Origin: Allopontixanthobacter confluentis
GTDB lineage: Bacteria > Pseudomonadota > Alphaproteobacteria > Sphingomonadales > Sphingomonadaceae
Direction: 5' to 3'
Length of the DNA stretch: 64,000 nucleotides
Assembly (NCBI RefSeq): GCF_009827615.1
Contig: NZ_WTYU01000001.1
Span: forward strand, 145,001 to 209,000
The notes under the pieces are model-generated. The model searched no databases. It was not told where the DNA came from and saw only the letters and a list, made by a program, of their open reading frames with translations. Numbering within the stretch: position 1 is the first letter of the stretch; every line of letters starts with the position of its first letter. Position numbers and translations under genes: made by a program. Shown piece by piece: positions 26,521 to 35,807 of the stretch.

Positions 26521-27837
26521 TCAACCGCCCAGCTTTTGCCTGACCGAGATATAGCGCGCTTCCACTTCGTCCATTTCCGGACCCCTTAGGTTCAGCCGGG
26601 TCTGGATCATCAGTTTTTCTGCTTCCTTGGCCAATTCGCGGGTGCGGCTTTCATCATTCAGCGTGCTGCCGGTGTTCACCAGCGTATCCAGCATGATCAG
26701 CGTGGCAATCCGGTTGGTCGAAACTGCGCTGCGCATGGCGCCAAAACCGCGCGCTATGAAATGGGCATAATCATCATTCAGGGGGACGACGCGTTCTTCC
26801 TCCCCCTCATCATGGAATGACCGGCGCAGATCACGCCGGCCCAGTTCAGCCGTGGCTGCGCCCAACCAGTGCAAGGCGGTAATCGCGGTAAACGGGTCGT
26901 TGATGCCGGGTGACAATGCGCGCAACGCAATTTCCGCCAGTTCATCGATTAAAAATTGCATATCCTGCGCCGGCGTCCGCATCCCGCCCAGCCCGAAACA
27001 ATCGCGAATTTCATCGTCAGGCGATTGCTGGTCTGCGTCCAGATCTTCCCATAATGCCAGCGTCATGGCGGGATGAAGAAAATCGCCCGTGCGCACAGCA
27101 AGCTGCAGCTTGCCGTTTTCGCGTTCCGCAATTTTTTGCAACGTATCGAAATCAATCCGCTGGATGTAACCGGTTTCGACCGTGGTGATGGGGTCGCCCT
27201 GGGGCGTGTGCGTTTCGACACTGCTGCGGGCAGGCCGGGGAAACAGCCGCTTGATGTCAATAATCAGCCGTTCGCCAATGCCTTGCAGCACGGTGTTGAT
27301 GCGGATTGATGCGGGAATATGGTTCAGGAAAAATACCAGCACCATGATTGAAAGGGCCATCAGCCCATAGGCAACCAGCAGCGATAATTGCGGGACAAAG
27401 CCGCTGGCCGTATCCGGGTTGCCGATCAGCAGCGGCTGTTCTTCGGCTGTGCGCACCACCCGCAGAACGGTCAGCGCATAGACAAAGGTGCCGATGAATG
27501 TGGCCAGACTGAGCTGATTGCCCTTGTCTTCCATGAAGTTGGTCAGCAGGCGGGGGCCATAATTGCCGCTGGCATAGGCCACAGCGGCAATGGTGATGGA
27601 AAACACCGTCGAGGCAACGCCGATCATCGAGCCAGAAATGACCGTGAGCATATTGCTTGCCCCCTGCGGACGGGCAGGCTGCAGCCATTCAATATCGCCG
27701 AGAAAATCTGCCCAGCCGATTCGGTCGAGGTAAATCGTCCCCAGCGCCATGAACAGCGATATGATCGCAAACAGGGCCGGATAAAACCAATAGCTGGCGT
27801 TGGCCTTGGTCCATAATGACTGGATCTGACTGAACAT
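26521..27837 (-). CDS. DUF2254 family membrane protein
   Basis: About 438 residues. Four N-terminal membrane segments (FYPALFAIISLFMALGTIYL, NMLTVISGSMIGVASTVFSI, ATFIGTFVYALTVLRVV, LLVAYGLMALSIMVLVFFLN) precede a soluble domain with SPGINDPFTAITALHWLGA, which is characteristic of DUF2254. The biochemical role of the family is not known. I use ATG 27837 (MFSQIQSLWTKANASYW), nine codons inside the longest frame. Confidence 0.82.
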   Translation of the reverse strand: MFSQIQSLWTKANASYWFYPALFAIISLFMALGTIYLDRIGWADFLGDIEWLQPARPQGASNMLTVISGSMIGVASTVFSITIAAVAYASGNYGPRLLTNFMEDKGNQLSLATFIGTFVYALTVLRVVRTAEEQPLLIGNPDTASGFVPQLSLLVAYGLMALSIMVLVFFLNHIPASIRINTVLQGIGERLIIDIKRLFPRPARSSVETHTPQGDPITTVETGYIQRIDFDTLQKIAERENGKLQLAVRTGDFLHPAMTLALWEDLDADQQSPDDEIRDCFGLGGMRTPAQDMQFLIDELAEIALRALSPGINDPFTAITALHWLGAATAELGRRDLRRSFHDEGEEERVVPLNDDYAHFIARGFGAMRSAVSTNRIATLIMLDTLVNTGSTLNDESRTRELAKEAEKLMIQTRLNLRGPEMDEVEARYISVRQKLGG

Positions 27838-27977
27838 TTTTGCCCCAATACCGGTTGCCGGCACTTATTTTCCGCACTGGCCAGCCATTCTGGCCCCATA
27901 TTGGCCCCCATAATGGGCCAGCGCCAGGCTTCAGGCCATCAAACGCGCTAAACCATGATCGGTTGCATCAGCAACAA

Positions 27978-28964
27978 TCAGGCGCGGCCCAGATCGCCCA
28001 TACCGATGGTGCCACTGGCCATTTCCAGCATCCGGTCGAGGCTTTTCTTGGCCGCAAGGCGCAGGTTTTCCTCGATCTCGATCCGCGGTTCCAGATCACG
28101 AAGGGCGGTATACAGCTTTTCCATGGTGTTGAGCGCCATGTAGGGGCAGATGTTGCAATTGCAGTTGCCGTCTGCGCCCGGCGCGCCAATGAAATTCTTT
28201 TCCGGCAGCGCCTTTTCCATCTGGTGGATAATATGCGGCTCGGTTGCCACGATCAGCGTGTCACCGGGAAAATTCTTTGCAAATTGGAGGATGCCGCTGG
28301 TCGAGCCGACATAATCGGCATGCTCGACAATATGCGCGGGGCATTCAGGGTGGGCAGCAACCGGCGCATCGGGGTGTTTCTGCATCAGTTTCAGCAATTC
28401 GCTTTCGCTGAACGCTTCGTGCACGATACACACACCGGGCCACAGCAGCATTTCACGGTTGAACTTGCGGTTGAGATAGCCGCCAAGGTGACGGTCAGGC
28501 CCGAAAATGATTTTCTGGCTTTCAGGTATCTGCTGCAAGATCGTTTCGGCAGACGAACTGGTCACGATGACATCGGACAGCGCCTTCACCTCGGTCGAAC
28601 AGTTGATATAGGTCAGCGCAATATGGTCAGGATGGGCTTCGCGGAACGCCTTGAACTTTTCCGGCGGGCAACTGTCTTCCAGACTGCACCCTGCATCCAT
28701 GTCCGGCAGCACCACGATCTTGTCGGGGCTGAGGATTTTGGCGGTATCCGCCATGAACTTGACGCCGCAAAAGGCAATGACATCGGCATCCGTTTCAGCG
28801 GCAAGCTGGCTCAATTGCAGGCTGTCACCCACAAAATCGGCAATGTCCTGAATTTCGGGCCGCTGGTAATAATGGGCCAGAATGACCGCGTTGCGGTCCT
28901 TGCGGAGCCGGTCAATTTCAGCGCGCAGGTCAGTGCCGGTGGGGAGCGGGTTTTGTGCAGTCAT
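27978..28964 (-). CDS. nadA: Quinolinate synthase NadA
   Basis: A 328-residue [4Fe-4S] enzyme that condenses iminoaspartate with DHAP to quinolinate for NAD synthesis. Signatures include AVILAHYYQRPEIQDIADFVGDS, the three cluster Cys regions (FCGVKFMADTAKIL, ECPAHIVEHADYVGSTSG, NICPYMALNTMEKL) and YINCSTEVKALSDVIVTSSS. nadB and nadC are not adjacent. Its start overlaps the end of the DUF4230 gene by 4 bp, which suggests co-transcription. Confidence 0.93.
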   Translation of the reverse strand: MTAQNPLPTGTDLRAEIDRLRKDRNAVILAHYYQRPEIQDIADFVGDSLQLSQLAAETDADVIAFCGVKFMADTAKILSPDKIVVLPDMDAGCSLEDSCPPEKFKAFREAHPDHIALTYINCSTEVKALSDVIVTSSSAETILQQIPESQKIIFGPDRHLGGYLNRKFNREMLLWPGVCIVHEAFSESELLKLMQKHPDAPVAAHPECPAHIVEHADYVGSTSGILQFAKNFPGDTLIVATEPHIIHQMEKALPEKNFIGAPGADGNCNCNICPYMALNTMEKLYTALRDLEPRIEIEENLRLAAKKSLDRMLEMASGTIGMGDLGRA

Positions 28965-29701
28965 TTTGAGGCTTTCTCTCCGTCGAAGCGGACATTGACA
29001 GTCACGTCGCCATATCCTGCGACGCTAAGGGGTATAGCAAGGTTCTGGCGGATTGCATCCTTTGCAGCCCCGCGCGCCAGGTTCATCAACACCGGGTTGG
29101 CCGCCTGTTTCACGGCCTGCTGTTCGGCAAGCTGCGTGTTCTTGCGGGTCAGATTATCCTGCGCTTCGCGGGTGATCCAGATGCCTTCGCGCAAATATTG
29201 CGCCCGCGCTTCATCCAGATTGGGCTTGCCCACCTTGATCGCGGGCAATTGCACGTCCAGCGTGTGCTTTTCTGCATCCCACGCCAGACGTTCCGCGCCG
29301 ACCTGCGACAAATCCAGCGTATAATCGACGCGTGCGGGAATGACCGCCACCTGGCGGCTCTGGATGGTGCCGAAGAAACGGCTGTCATTGCTGGCGACGA
29401 CGGGGGCAAGCTGCGCACTGAAAACAGTCAGGGAATTCTGTTTTTCAAATGCCACAAGGCTGGTGGCAAGGGGATCGCCCAGATCGTTTGCGCCAAATGC
29501 GCGCCAGCCCAGCCATGCGGCCAGCGCCAGAACAATGATGAACAGGAGCCACGGCAGCGCCTGCACCCAGGCCAGCGATCGGTCCTGCTGGCTGGTAACG
29601 TCATTCCGGGTGGACACATGCTCCGGAGCAACAGTGGTGGTGCCAGAGGCAATAGGGCCCGCGGAAGACGCGGGCATTTCGTTTTTCAGTTCACTGTCCA
29701 T
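28961..29701 (-). CDS. DUF4230 domain protein, single-pass membrane
   Basis: A 246-residue protein. After an N-terminal cytoplasmic segment there is one membrane helix (LPWLLFIIVLALAAWLGWRA, about residues 49-69), then a soluble DUF4230 domain (IQSRQVAVIPARVDYTLDLS, LDVQLPAIKVGKPNLDEARA, ITREAQDNLTRKNTQLAEQQ). Function of the family is unknown. Its start overlaps the upstream MBL gene by 16 bp and its stop overlaps nadA. Confidence 0.8.
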   Translation of the reverse strand: MDSELKNEMPASSAGPIASGTTTVAPEHVSTRNDVTSQQDRSLAWVQALPWLLFIIVLALAAWLGWRAFGANDLGDPLATSLVAFEKQNSLTVFSAQLAPVVASNDSRFFGTIQSRQVAVIPARVDYTLDLSQVGAERLAWDAEKHTLDVQLPAIKVGKPNLDEARAQYLREGIWITREAQDNLTRKNTQLAEQQAVKQAANPVLMNLARGAAKDAIRQNLAIPLSVAGYGDVTVNVRFDGEKASK

Positions 29702-30555
29702 ATTTCACCTGAACGGCTGACCATGCCGCGTTGTTCCAGATCAATAAGATGCGCCTTTACCGACATGCCGGCGGCCCCGATCAGGCGTTCATCCAGCCCC
29801 TTGTACATTTGCGGGACCAGATCTTCGATGGCTTGGGCCTGTTCACCCAGCAGCCGCCGGATCTGGTTTTCCCGCTGGCGCCGATGGCCGATCATGCCGC
29901 GCACCAATTGGCGCGGGTTTTCAATCGGCGCGCCGTGGGCAGCGTAATAGATCCGGTCTTCGCGGTCGTATAATTTGGCCAGGCTGGCCATGTAATCGGT
30001 CATATTGCCATCAGGCGGGACCACCACGCTGGTGGACCAGCCCATCACATGATCGCCCGTGAACAGCGCGCCGCTTTCTTCCAGCGCGAAACACAAATGG
30101 TTGGATGTATGGCCCGGCGTTGCCACTGCCGTGAGCGTCCAGCCGCGGCCGGTCATGCTTTCGCCATCTTCCAGCACCCGGTCGGGCGCGTAAGTGCGGT
30201 CAAACGGCGCATCGGCGCGCGGGCCATCATCGGGCAGGACCAGCGGCGCGCAGCCGACAACGGGCGCGCCGGTGCGCTGTGCCAGGGGCACTGCAGCGGG
30301 CGAATGATCGCGGTGGGTGTGCGTGCACATGATGGCTGTTACCTGCGCGCCGCCAATGGCCGCTTCCAGCGCTGCCAGATGGTCAGCATCGTCGGGCCCG
30401 GGATCAATCACGGCAAGCTGTCCGGCATTGCCCACCAGATAGGTCTGTGTGCCGGTATAGGTATAGGGCGAAGGGTTGGGAGCCAGCACGCGGCGCACCA
30501 GTGGTTCGGGCTGTTCGACCATGCCGGTCGGCCAGGGTTTGGGCGGAATGGCCAT
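29686..30555 (-). CDS. MBL-fold metallo-hydrolase (LACTB2-like)
   Basis: A 289-residue metallo-beta-lactamase-fold hydrolase. The metal motif is CTHTHRDHSPAAVPL (HxHxDH), with further ligands in VATPGHTSNHLCF and TGDHVMGW. A C-terminal winged-helix-like extension (LDERLIGAAGMSVKAHLIDL and ERGMVSRSGEIW) is typical of the LACTB2/ribonuclease-like subgroup. The substrate is not known. It is the first gene of an overlapping trio with DUF4230 and nadA. Confidence 0.87.
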   Translation of the reverse strand: MAIPPKPWPTGMVEQPEPLVRRVLAPNPSPYTYTGTQTYLVGNAGQLAVIDPGPDDADHLAALEAAIGGAQVTAIMCTHTHRDHSPAAVPLAQRTGAPVVGCAPLVLPDDGPRADAPFDRTYAPDRVLEDGESMTGRGWTLTAVATPGHTSNHLCFALEESGALFTGDHVMGWSTSVVVPPDGNMTDYMASLAKLYDREDRIYYAAHGAPIENPRQLVRGMIGHRRQRENQIRRLLGEQAQAIEDLVPQMYKGLDERLIGAAGMSVKAHLIDLEQRGMVSRSGEIWTVN

Positions 30556-30633
30556 ACTGTCTGATATGGGGTGACGTTTGGGGCTTGTCGAGCATTAGCG
30601 GAAGTCTTTATCAGCTAGCCATGGGAGACACAG

Positions 30634-32118
30634 ATGCCTGAAGGCACGGACGAGAAGTTGCTGCTGGTGCTGGACGAAGGGACAACGTCTACCCGTGCCA
30701 TGCTGTTTGCCGCAGATGGTACGCCGGTGGGCAGTTGCAGCCAGCCATTGACGCAAGCGTATCCGGCCCCGGGCCGGGTGGAACATGATCCGCGTGAAAT
30801 CTGGCACCGCACGCTCGCCTGCGCGCGTGAAATGGTGGAAAAGGCCGGCGGGGCCGGCCGCATCGCCGCCATCGGCGTCACCAACCAACGCGAAACGGTT
30901 GTCGCATGGGACACGGCCACGGGCGAACCGCTGGCCAATGCACTGGTATGGCAGGACCGGCGGACGGCTGATTTTTGCGAAACCCTGCGCCATAAGGGCT
31001 ATGAAGACGAAGTGCAGGCGCGCACCGGCCTTGTGCTTGACCCGTATTTTTCCGGCACCAAAATGCGCTGGCTGGTGGAAAACGAACCGGCGGTTGCCGA
31101 AGCTGCCAGCGCAGGCAGGCTGGCGCTGGGCACGGTTGAAAGCTGGCTGGTTTTCAAACTGACCGGCGGGGAATTCCTGTCCGATGCCAGCAATGCCAGC
31201 CGCACAATGCTGCTGCCGCTGGATGGAGCCAGCTTCGACCAAGGCTTGTGCGATCTGTTTGATGTGCCGCACCGCGCCCTGGCGCAGGTGGTGGACAATG
31301 CGGGCGAATTTGGCACCACTCTGCCGGAACTGCTGGGCGGGCGAATTGCCATTACCGGCCTTGCCGGCGATCAGCAGTCTGCCACCGTGGGGCAGGGGTG
31401 CCTGCTGCCGGGGCAGACCAAGGCAACCTATGGCACGGGGGCATTTGTGCTGTCGAACAAGGGGCATGCCATTCCCAAATCCAGCCACCGCTTGCTGGGA
31501 ACTGTCCTGTTCCAACTGGCCGGAAAACGCACCTATGCGCTGGAAGGGTCGGTGTTCGTCGCCGGAAGCCTGGTGCAATGGCTGCGCGATTCCCTAGGGC
31601 TGCTGGGGACAGCGGCAGAAACAGAAACGCTCGCCCGGTCGATCGAGGATAGCGGCGGCGTGGTGATTGTGCCGGCCTTGTCCGGCCTTGGCGCGCCGCA
31701 TTGGCAGCCTGAAGCGCGCGGCGTGATTGCCGGCCTCAGCTTTGCGACCGGGCGCGCACAGATCGCGCGTGCTGCGCTTGAGGCGATGGCCCATCAAACA
31801 GACGATCTGGCTCGCGCCTTTGCCGCAGACGGGGCGGGCTGGACATCGCTGAAAATTGACGGCGGCATGAGCGCCAATGACTGGATGGCGCAGGATATCG
31901 CCAATGTGCTGGATATCCCCGTCGAACGGCCCGATTTTGTCGAGACCACCGCGCTGGGCGCGGCCATGTTGGCAGGGGTGGGTGCCGGGCTGTATCCGGG
32001 GCTGGAGGATGCCGCTGCCGCGATGCGCGGGTCGGTGCGCCAGTTCATGCCCGATATGGCGGATGATGTGCGCAGCAGCCGCGCTGCGGGCTGGCGCAAT
32101 GCGGTCAGCGCAGCATAG
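30634..32118 (+). CDS. glpK: Glycerol kinase
   Basis: A 494-residue FGGY-family kinase that phosphorylates glycerol to glycerol 3-phosphate. Signatures are VLDEGTTSTRAMLF, VTNQRETVVAWD, VWQDRRTADFC, YFSGTKMRWLVEN, GLAGDQQSATVGQGCLLPG and KATYGTGAFVLSN. Length matches the family. GGGAGA precedes ATG 30634. No glpF or glpD is adjacent. It converges with the DUF1465 gene. Confidence 0.93.
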   Translation: MPEGTDEKLLLVLDEGTTSTRAMLFAADGTPVGSCSQPLTQAYPAPGRVEHDPREIWHRTLACAREMVEKAGGAGRIAAIGVTNQRETVVAWDTATGEPLANALVWQDRRTADFCETLRHKGYEDEVQARTGLVLDPYFSGTKMRWLVENEPAVAEAASAGRLALGTVESWLVFKLTGGEFLSDASNASRTMLLPLDGASFDQGLCDLFDVPHRALAQVVDNAGEFGTTLPELLGGRIAITGLAGDQQSATVGQGCLLPGQTKATYGTGAFVLSNKGHAIPKSSHRLLGTVLFQLAGKRTYALEGSVFVAGSLVQWLRDSLGLLGTAAETETLARSIEDSGGVVIVPALSGLGAPHWQPEARGVIAGLSFATGRAQIARAALEAMAHQTDDLARAFAADGAGWTSLKIDGGMSANDWMAQDIANVLDIPVERPDFVETTALGAAMLAGVGAGLYPGLEDAAAAMRGSVRQFMPDMADDVRSSRAAGWRNAVSAA

Positions 32119-32123
32119 CGGCT

Positions 32124-32585
32124 TCAGCCTTGTGAAATGGCTTTGTTCAGCCGTTCATGCAGGCTGAGAACGCCTGATTGGCGGCTTTCGAAACGGGCAC
32201 TCCACTGGTCATCCAGCCGGGCGATCCGCTGGTGCAGCCGCTGCGATTCCAACGCCAGTTTGCGTGTTTCAGGGGACAGAAGCACAAGGTTTTCTTCATC
32301 AGGCGCACGGTCTGCCGGAAGTTTGCTGTGCCGCCGCAGCTGGAATTCCGACAATTCGCCGGCAAAAAATGCCCGGTGGTTCAACAGCCATGCAAGCACA
32401 TGCATCACCCGCGTGGTGGTGCGCAGCCCTTCGACAGAAACTGCCAGCCTGATGCGGTCGGCCTGTTCGCCAGTTTCGCGCACCGGGGTCAGGTCAAACA
32501 CCGAACGCACTTCGTCAGCCAGCATCAGGGCTTCGCAATAAAGATCTTCAACGATCGTGCGATTGAGGTCGGCAGGCATATGCAT
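32124..32585 (-). CDS. DUF1465 family protein
   Basis: A 153-residue mostly alpha-helical soluble protein of the alphaproteobacterial DUF1465 family (LYCEALMLADEVRSVFDLTP, TRVMHVLAWLLNHRAFFAGE, LVLLSPETRKLALESQRLHQRIARLD written in shorter parts). It is widely conserved in the class; the role is not established. It has no signal peptide. It converges with glpK with a 5-bp gap. Confidence 0.82.
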   Translation of the reverse strand: MHMPADLNRTIVEDLYCEALMLADEVRSVFDLTPVRETGEQADRIRLAVSVEGLRTTTRVMHVLAWLLNHRAFFAGELSEFQLRRHSKLPADRAPDEENLVLLSPETRKLALESQRLHQRIARLDDQWSARFESRQSGVLSLHERLNKAISQG

Positions 32586-32747
32586 TGTGCAATACAGCTA
32601 TATAAAAGGCAGGCAGCGCGCCAGTGGCAGTCGGTTTTATACAATGCCCAAATTTGCACTGTCCCGCGATGGAACGCTTGGCGTTGGTGAAGGTGGTGCC
32701 TGAAATCTGTGGCGGCAAACGGTGGCCGCAGACGAAAGGCGCAGAAA

Positions 32748-32945
32748 TCAGGCGATAATGTCCGGCAGCAGCGCGTCTTCGACCATGGCGATCTGGTCTT
32801 TCAGCAGCAATTTGCGTTTCTTGAGCCGCGCAATCTGCAACTGGTCGGTAGAGCCTGCCTCCAGCAATGCATCGATGGCGGCGTCCAGATCGCGGTGCTC
32901 TGTCTTCAGGCCCGCCAGCCGTTTACGCAATTCCTGCTCGTTCAC
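32748..32945 (-). CDS. YdcH/DUF465 family small coiled protein
   Basis: About 65 residues, predicted as a helical hairpin or coiled coil (LRKRLAGLKTEHRDLDAAID, LQIARLKKRKLLLKDQIAMV). The RLKKRKLLLKDQI motif is the hallmark of DUF465/YdcH proteins. I place the start at GTG 32945, aligned with the family N-terminus; the frame is open to 33188 but that part is antisense to the sister gene. Function unknown. It diverges from a second YdcH gene. Confidence 0.78.
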   Translation of the reverse strand: MNEQELRKRLAGLKTEHRDLDAAIDALLEAGSTDQLQIARLKKRKLLLKDQIAMVEDALLPDIIA

Positions 32946-33075
32946 CCGGATCAGTCCTTTCGCCTCAAACAGCGCTTTCACTTCACCGCTCAATACCGGT
33001 GCCTCGTCGCTTATGGATCGCTTAGGGGAAAGACAGCACTTCGCAAGCTGCCTTCGATATGTTTCTATGGCTGCC

Positions 33076-33114
33076 AAGGCGACTCGTTCGCTCAGGACGA
33101 GTCGCCTTCGAAGG
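33076..33114. promoter_or_regulatory. Overlapping, mutually exclusive hairpins between two YdcH genes
   Basis: AAGGCGACTCGT (33076-33087) and ACGAGTCGCCTT (33097-33108) form a perfect 12-bp stem with a 9-nt loop. GCCTTCGAAGGC (33103-33114) is a perfect palindrome sharing part of the right arm, so the two structures cannot form together. They lie 36 bp before the start of the plus-strand YdcH gene. No T-run follows. A leader-RNA switch or protein-binding site are both possible. Confidence 0.45.
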
Positions 33115-33149
33115 CAGGCCAGCTTTTGGCCAAATCGAAGGAGAGCCCG

Positions 33150-33305
33150 ATGGAGTCGTCCCACGTCATTGCCCTGCAGAGCAAACATGCCGGTCTCGAT
33201 GCGAAAATCCGCGCCGAACTGAACCGCCCGGCGCCTGACGAAGTGATGGTCCAGTCGCTCAAGAAAAAGAAATTGCGCATCAAGGAAGAACTGGCTCAGG
33301 CCTGA
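33150..33305 (+). CDS. YdcH/DUF465 family small protein
   Basis: 51 residues (MESSHVIALQSKHAGLDAKI at the start, SLKKKKLRIKEELAQA at the end). It has the same KKKKLRIKEEL helix signature as the divergent gene at 32748-32945. GAAGGAGAG lies just before ATG 33150; the longer frame from 32709 is not coding. It lies 104 bp upstream of ptsP. Function of the family is unknown. Confidence 0.8.
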   Translation: MESSHVIALQSKHAGLDAKIRAELNRPAPDEVMVQSLKKKKLRIKEELAQA

Positions 33306-33409
33306 TCCGGGCCATCTGGTTCATCTTTCCGGAACATGTGTGCCGGAATACGAAATCAGGCGAGTGGTGAGCAGTATCATTCATCGGCTCTGTGTTGTAG
33401 GCATGGGCC

Positions 33410-35680
33410 ATGAAAGCAGCTGCCTCCGCTCGCCAGATTCTGACACAGCTTCACGAGGTCATGGCCTCGCGCATGCATGCGCAGGGCAAGCTGGACCGGG
33501 TGGTCGAAATCGTCGGCGAAAGCCTCGATAGCGAGGTTTGCTCGATCTATCTGCTGCGCGACGGGATGCTGGAATTATATGCGACGCGCGGCCTCAATGC
33601 CAGCGCGGTCCATGTCACCCGCATGGCCATTGGTGAAGGGCTGACCGGCACAATTGCCGAACAGATCGAAACGCTGAACCTGGCCGAAGCCAAGGCCCAT
33701 CCTGACTTCCAGTATCGCCCCGAAACAGGGGAGGAGAAATTCCATTCCTTTGCCGGTGTACCGATTGTGTACCGCGAACGGGCCGTGGGCGTCTTGTGTG
33801 TCCAGCATGTCGATCCGCGCCGTTATGAAGATGTCGAGATCGAAGCATTGCAGACCACTGCGATGGTTCTGTCCGAACTGATTGCCCATAATGAACTGGT
33901 CGATGAAGAAGCCGTGCGGGGGCTGACAGCAGCGCAGACCGGGCCAGTGACCATCGAAGGCCTGTCACTGGCCAAGGGGCTGGCCAGCGGCGTCGCCGTT
34001 TTCCACCAGCCGCGCATCACCATTGATCAGGTTGTGGCGGACGATACAGAGGCGGAGCGTCAGCGCGTGTACCGCGCTTTCGACAAGATGCGCGAAGGCA
34101 TCGACACCATGACCAGCCAGGCGGAATTTCGCGTGGGCGGGGAACATGCCGAGGTTCTGCAAACCTACAAGATGTTCGCTTATGACGAAGGCTGGTCCCG
34201 CCGGATCAACGAAGCCATCGATTCAGGGCTGACTGCGGAAGCCGCCATCGAACGTGTGCAGCAGCGCACCAGAATGCGGATGCGCGAGATTGACGATCCG
34301 CTGCTGGCCGACCGGATGCACGATCTGGAAGATCTGTCCAACCGCTTGCTGCGGATTGTATCGGGGCAATTGGGCACAGCGGCGACCCACGGCCTGAGGC
34401 GTGACACCATCCTGATTGCCAAAAACTTGGGGCCGGCTGAATTGCTGGAATATGACCGGCGGCGCCTGAAAGGCGTGGTGCTGGAAGAAGGCTCGCTCAC
34501 GTCCCATGTGGTGATTGTGGCGCGCGCCATGGGTATTGCGGTGCTGGGCCGTGCGCGGGGCGTGCGCGGGATAGTCCGCGAAGGCGACGAAATCCTGATT
34601 GATGCCGATGCCGGCACAGCCATTGTCCGGCCCGCCCAGCAGATGCTGACCGCATTTGAAACGCGGTTTGCCAAATCGCGCGAGCGTCAGGCGCTGTATG
34701 CAGAATTGCGGCATGTGGAACCGTTCACTCGCTGCGGCACGCGCATTCAGGTGATGATGAATGCCGGCCTGCGCGAGGATATATCCAGCCTCAGCCTGGT
34801 GGGCGCAGATGGCATTGGCCTGTTCCGGACAGAATTCCAGTTCCTGGTATCATCCACCCTGCCGCAGCGCGAAAAACAGTTCAGATTATACCGCGATGTA
34901 CTGGACGCGGCAGGGGACAAGCCGGTTATCTTCCGCACCGTGGATATAGGCGGCGACAAGGCTGTGCCCTATCTGCGGTCGGGCGAGGCGGAGCATGATG
35001 AAAACCCGGCGATGGGCTGGCGCGCCTTGCGTCTTGCGCTGGAACGCGAAGGCCTGCTGAAAGTCCAGGCCCGCGCCCTGATCGAGGCGGCAGCGGGGCG
35101 GACCTTGCATGTCATGTTCCCGATGGTGTCTGAACCGTGGGAATTTGATGCGGCCAAGGCCGTCTTTGAAACCCAGCTGAAATATCTCAAGGCGCAGAAG
35201 AAAACCCTTCCCGAAGCGATCAAATATGGCGCCATGCTGGAAGTTCCGGCGCTGGCTGAAGTGTTGGATTTGCTGATCCCGCGCCTGTCATTCCTTTCCG
35301 TCGGCACCAATGACCTGACCCAGTTCCTGTTTGCCGCTGACCGGGCCAATCCCAAGCTGGCCGAACGGTATGACTGGCTCAGTCCCGCCATCCTGCGCTT
35401 CATGCGGCGCATTGCACTGGCCACCGAAGGGCGGGAAGTGGAACTTGGCGTGTGCGGCGAAATGGGCGGCAGGCGGCTCGAAGCTTTGGCGCTGCTGGGC
35501 CTTGGGTTCCGGCGCTTTTCCATCACTCCTGTATCTGTCGGGCCGATCAAGGAACTGGTCCGCAAGGTGGACCTGCAGCAATTGTCAAAAGTGATGATGG
35601 GGCTGTTGTCGCAGCCACCGGAAAGCATTCGGTATGAATTGCAGGAATGGGCCACTGCCAACGATATTGACGTAGATTGA
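33410..35680 (+). CDS. ptsP: PtsP, GAF-domain enzyme I of the nitrogen PTS
   Basis: A 756-residue EI-Ntr. Residues about 15-165 form a GAF domain (VVEIVGESLDSEVCSIYLLR, HSFAGVPIVYRERAVGVLCV), which in the family senses glutamine/2-oxoglutarate state. The EI part follows: N-terminal domain, the swivelling His domain (LTSHVVIVARAMGIAVLG with the phospho-His) and the PEP-binding barrel (GIGLFRTEFQFL, FRTVDIGGDKAVPYL, MFPMVSEPWEF, SVGTNDLTQFLFAADRANP, ELGVCGEMGG). It starts the PTS-Ntr cascade from PEP to NPr and EIIA. Confidence 0.93.
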   Translation: MKAAASARQILTQLHEVMASRMHAQGKLDRVVEIVGESLDSEVCSIYLLRDGMLELYATRGLNASAVHVTRMAIGEGLTGTIAEQIETLNLAEAKAHPDFQYRPETGEEKFHSFAGVPIVYRERAVGVLCVQHVDPRRYEDVEIEALQTTAMVLSELIAHNELVDEEAVRGLTAAQTGPVTIEGLSLAKGLASGVAVFHQPRITIDQVVADDTEAERQRVYRAFDKMREGIDTMTSQAEFRVGGEHAEVLQTYKMFAYDEGWSRRINEAIDSGLTAEAAIERVQQRTRMRMREIDDPLLADRMHDLEDLSNRLLRIVSGQLGTAATHGLRRDTILIAKNLGPAELLEYDRRRLKGVVLEEGSLTSHVVIVARAMGIAVLGRARGVRGIVREGDEILIDADAGTAIVRPAQQMLTAFETRFAKSRERQALYAELRHVEPFTRCGTRIQVMMNAGLREDISSLSLVGADGIGLFRTEFQFLVSSTLPQREKQFRLYRDVLDAAGDKPVIFRTVDIGGDKAVPYLRSGEAEHDENPAMGWRALRLALEREGLLKVQARALIEAAAGRTLHVMFPMVSEPWEFDAAKAVFETQLKYLKAQKKTLPEAIKYGAMLEVPALAEVLDLLIPRLSFLSVGTNDLTQFLFAADRANPKLAERYDWLSPAILRFMRRIALATEGREVELGVCGEMGGRRLEALALLGLGFRRFSITPVSVGPIKELVRKVDLQQLSKVMMGLLSQPPESIRYELQEWATANDIDVD

Positions 35681-35807
35681 GTTCACCGCGCAGCGAAGCC
35701 GCCTCGTCGAATTGGCGTATGCCTTGCTCGCAACCTGCTTGACAGGCGACCACGCGCATTCTTCTGATGCGTCAAAATAGAAATACCGGGGGCGCAAGGG
35801 ATCGGAA

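Noticed and set aside
27899-27925. TGGCCC / GGGCCA hairpin between DUF2254 and nadA
   Set aside because: Short stem, no T-run and wrong position for termination of either gene; probably chance in GC-rich DNA.
27840-29324. Plus-strand frame of 494 codons opposite nadA and the DUF4230 gene
   Set aside because: Antisense to conserved NadA cluster motifs; no protein features.
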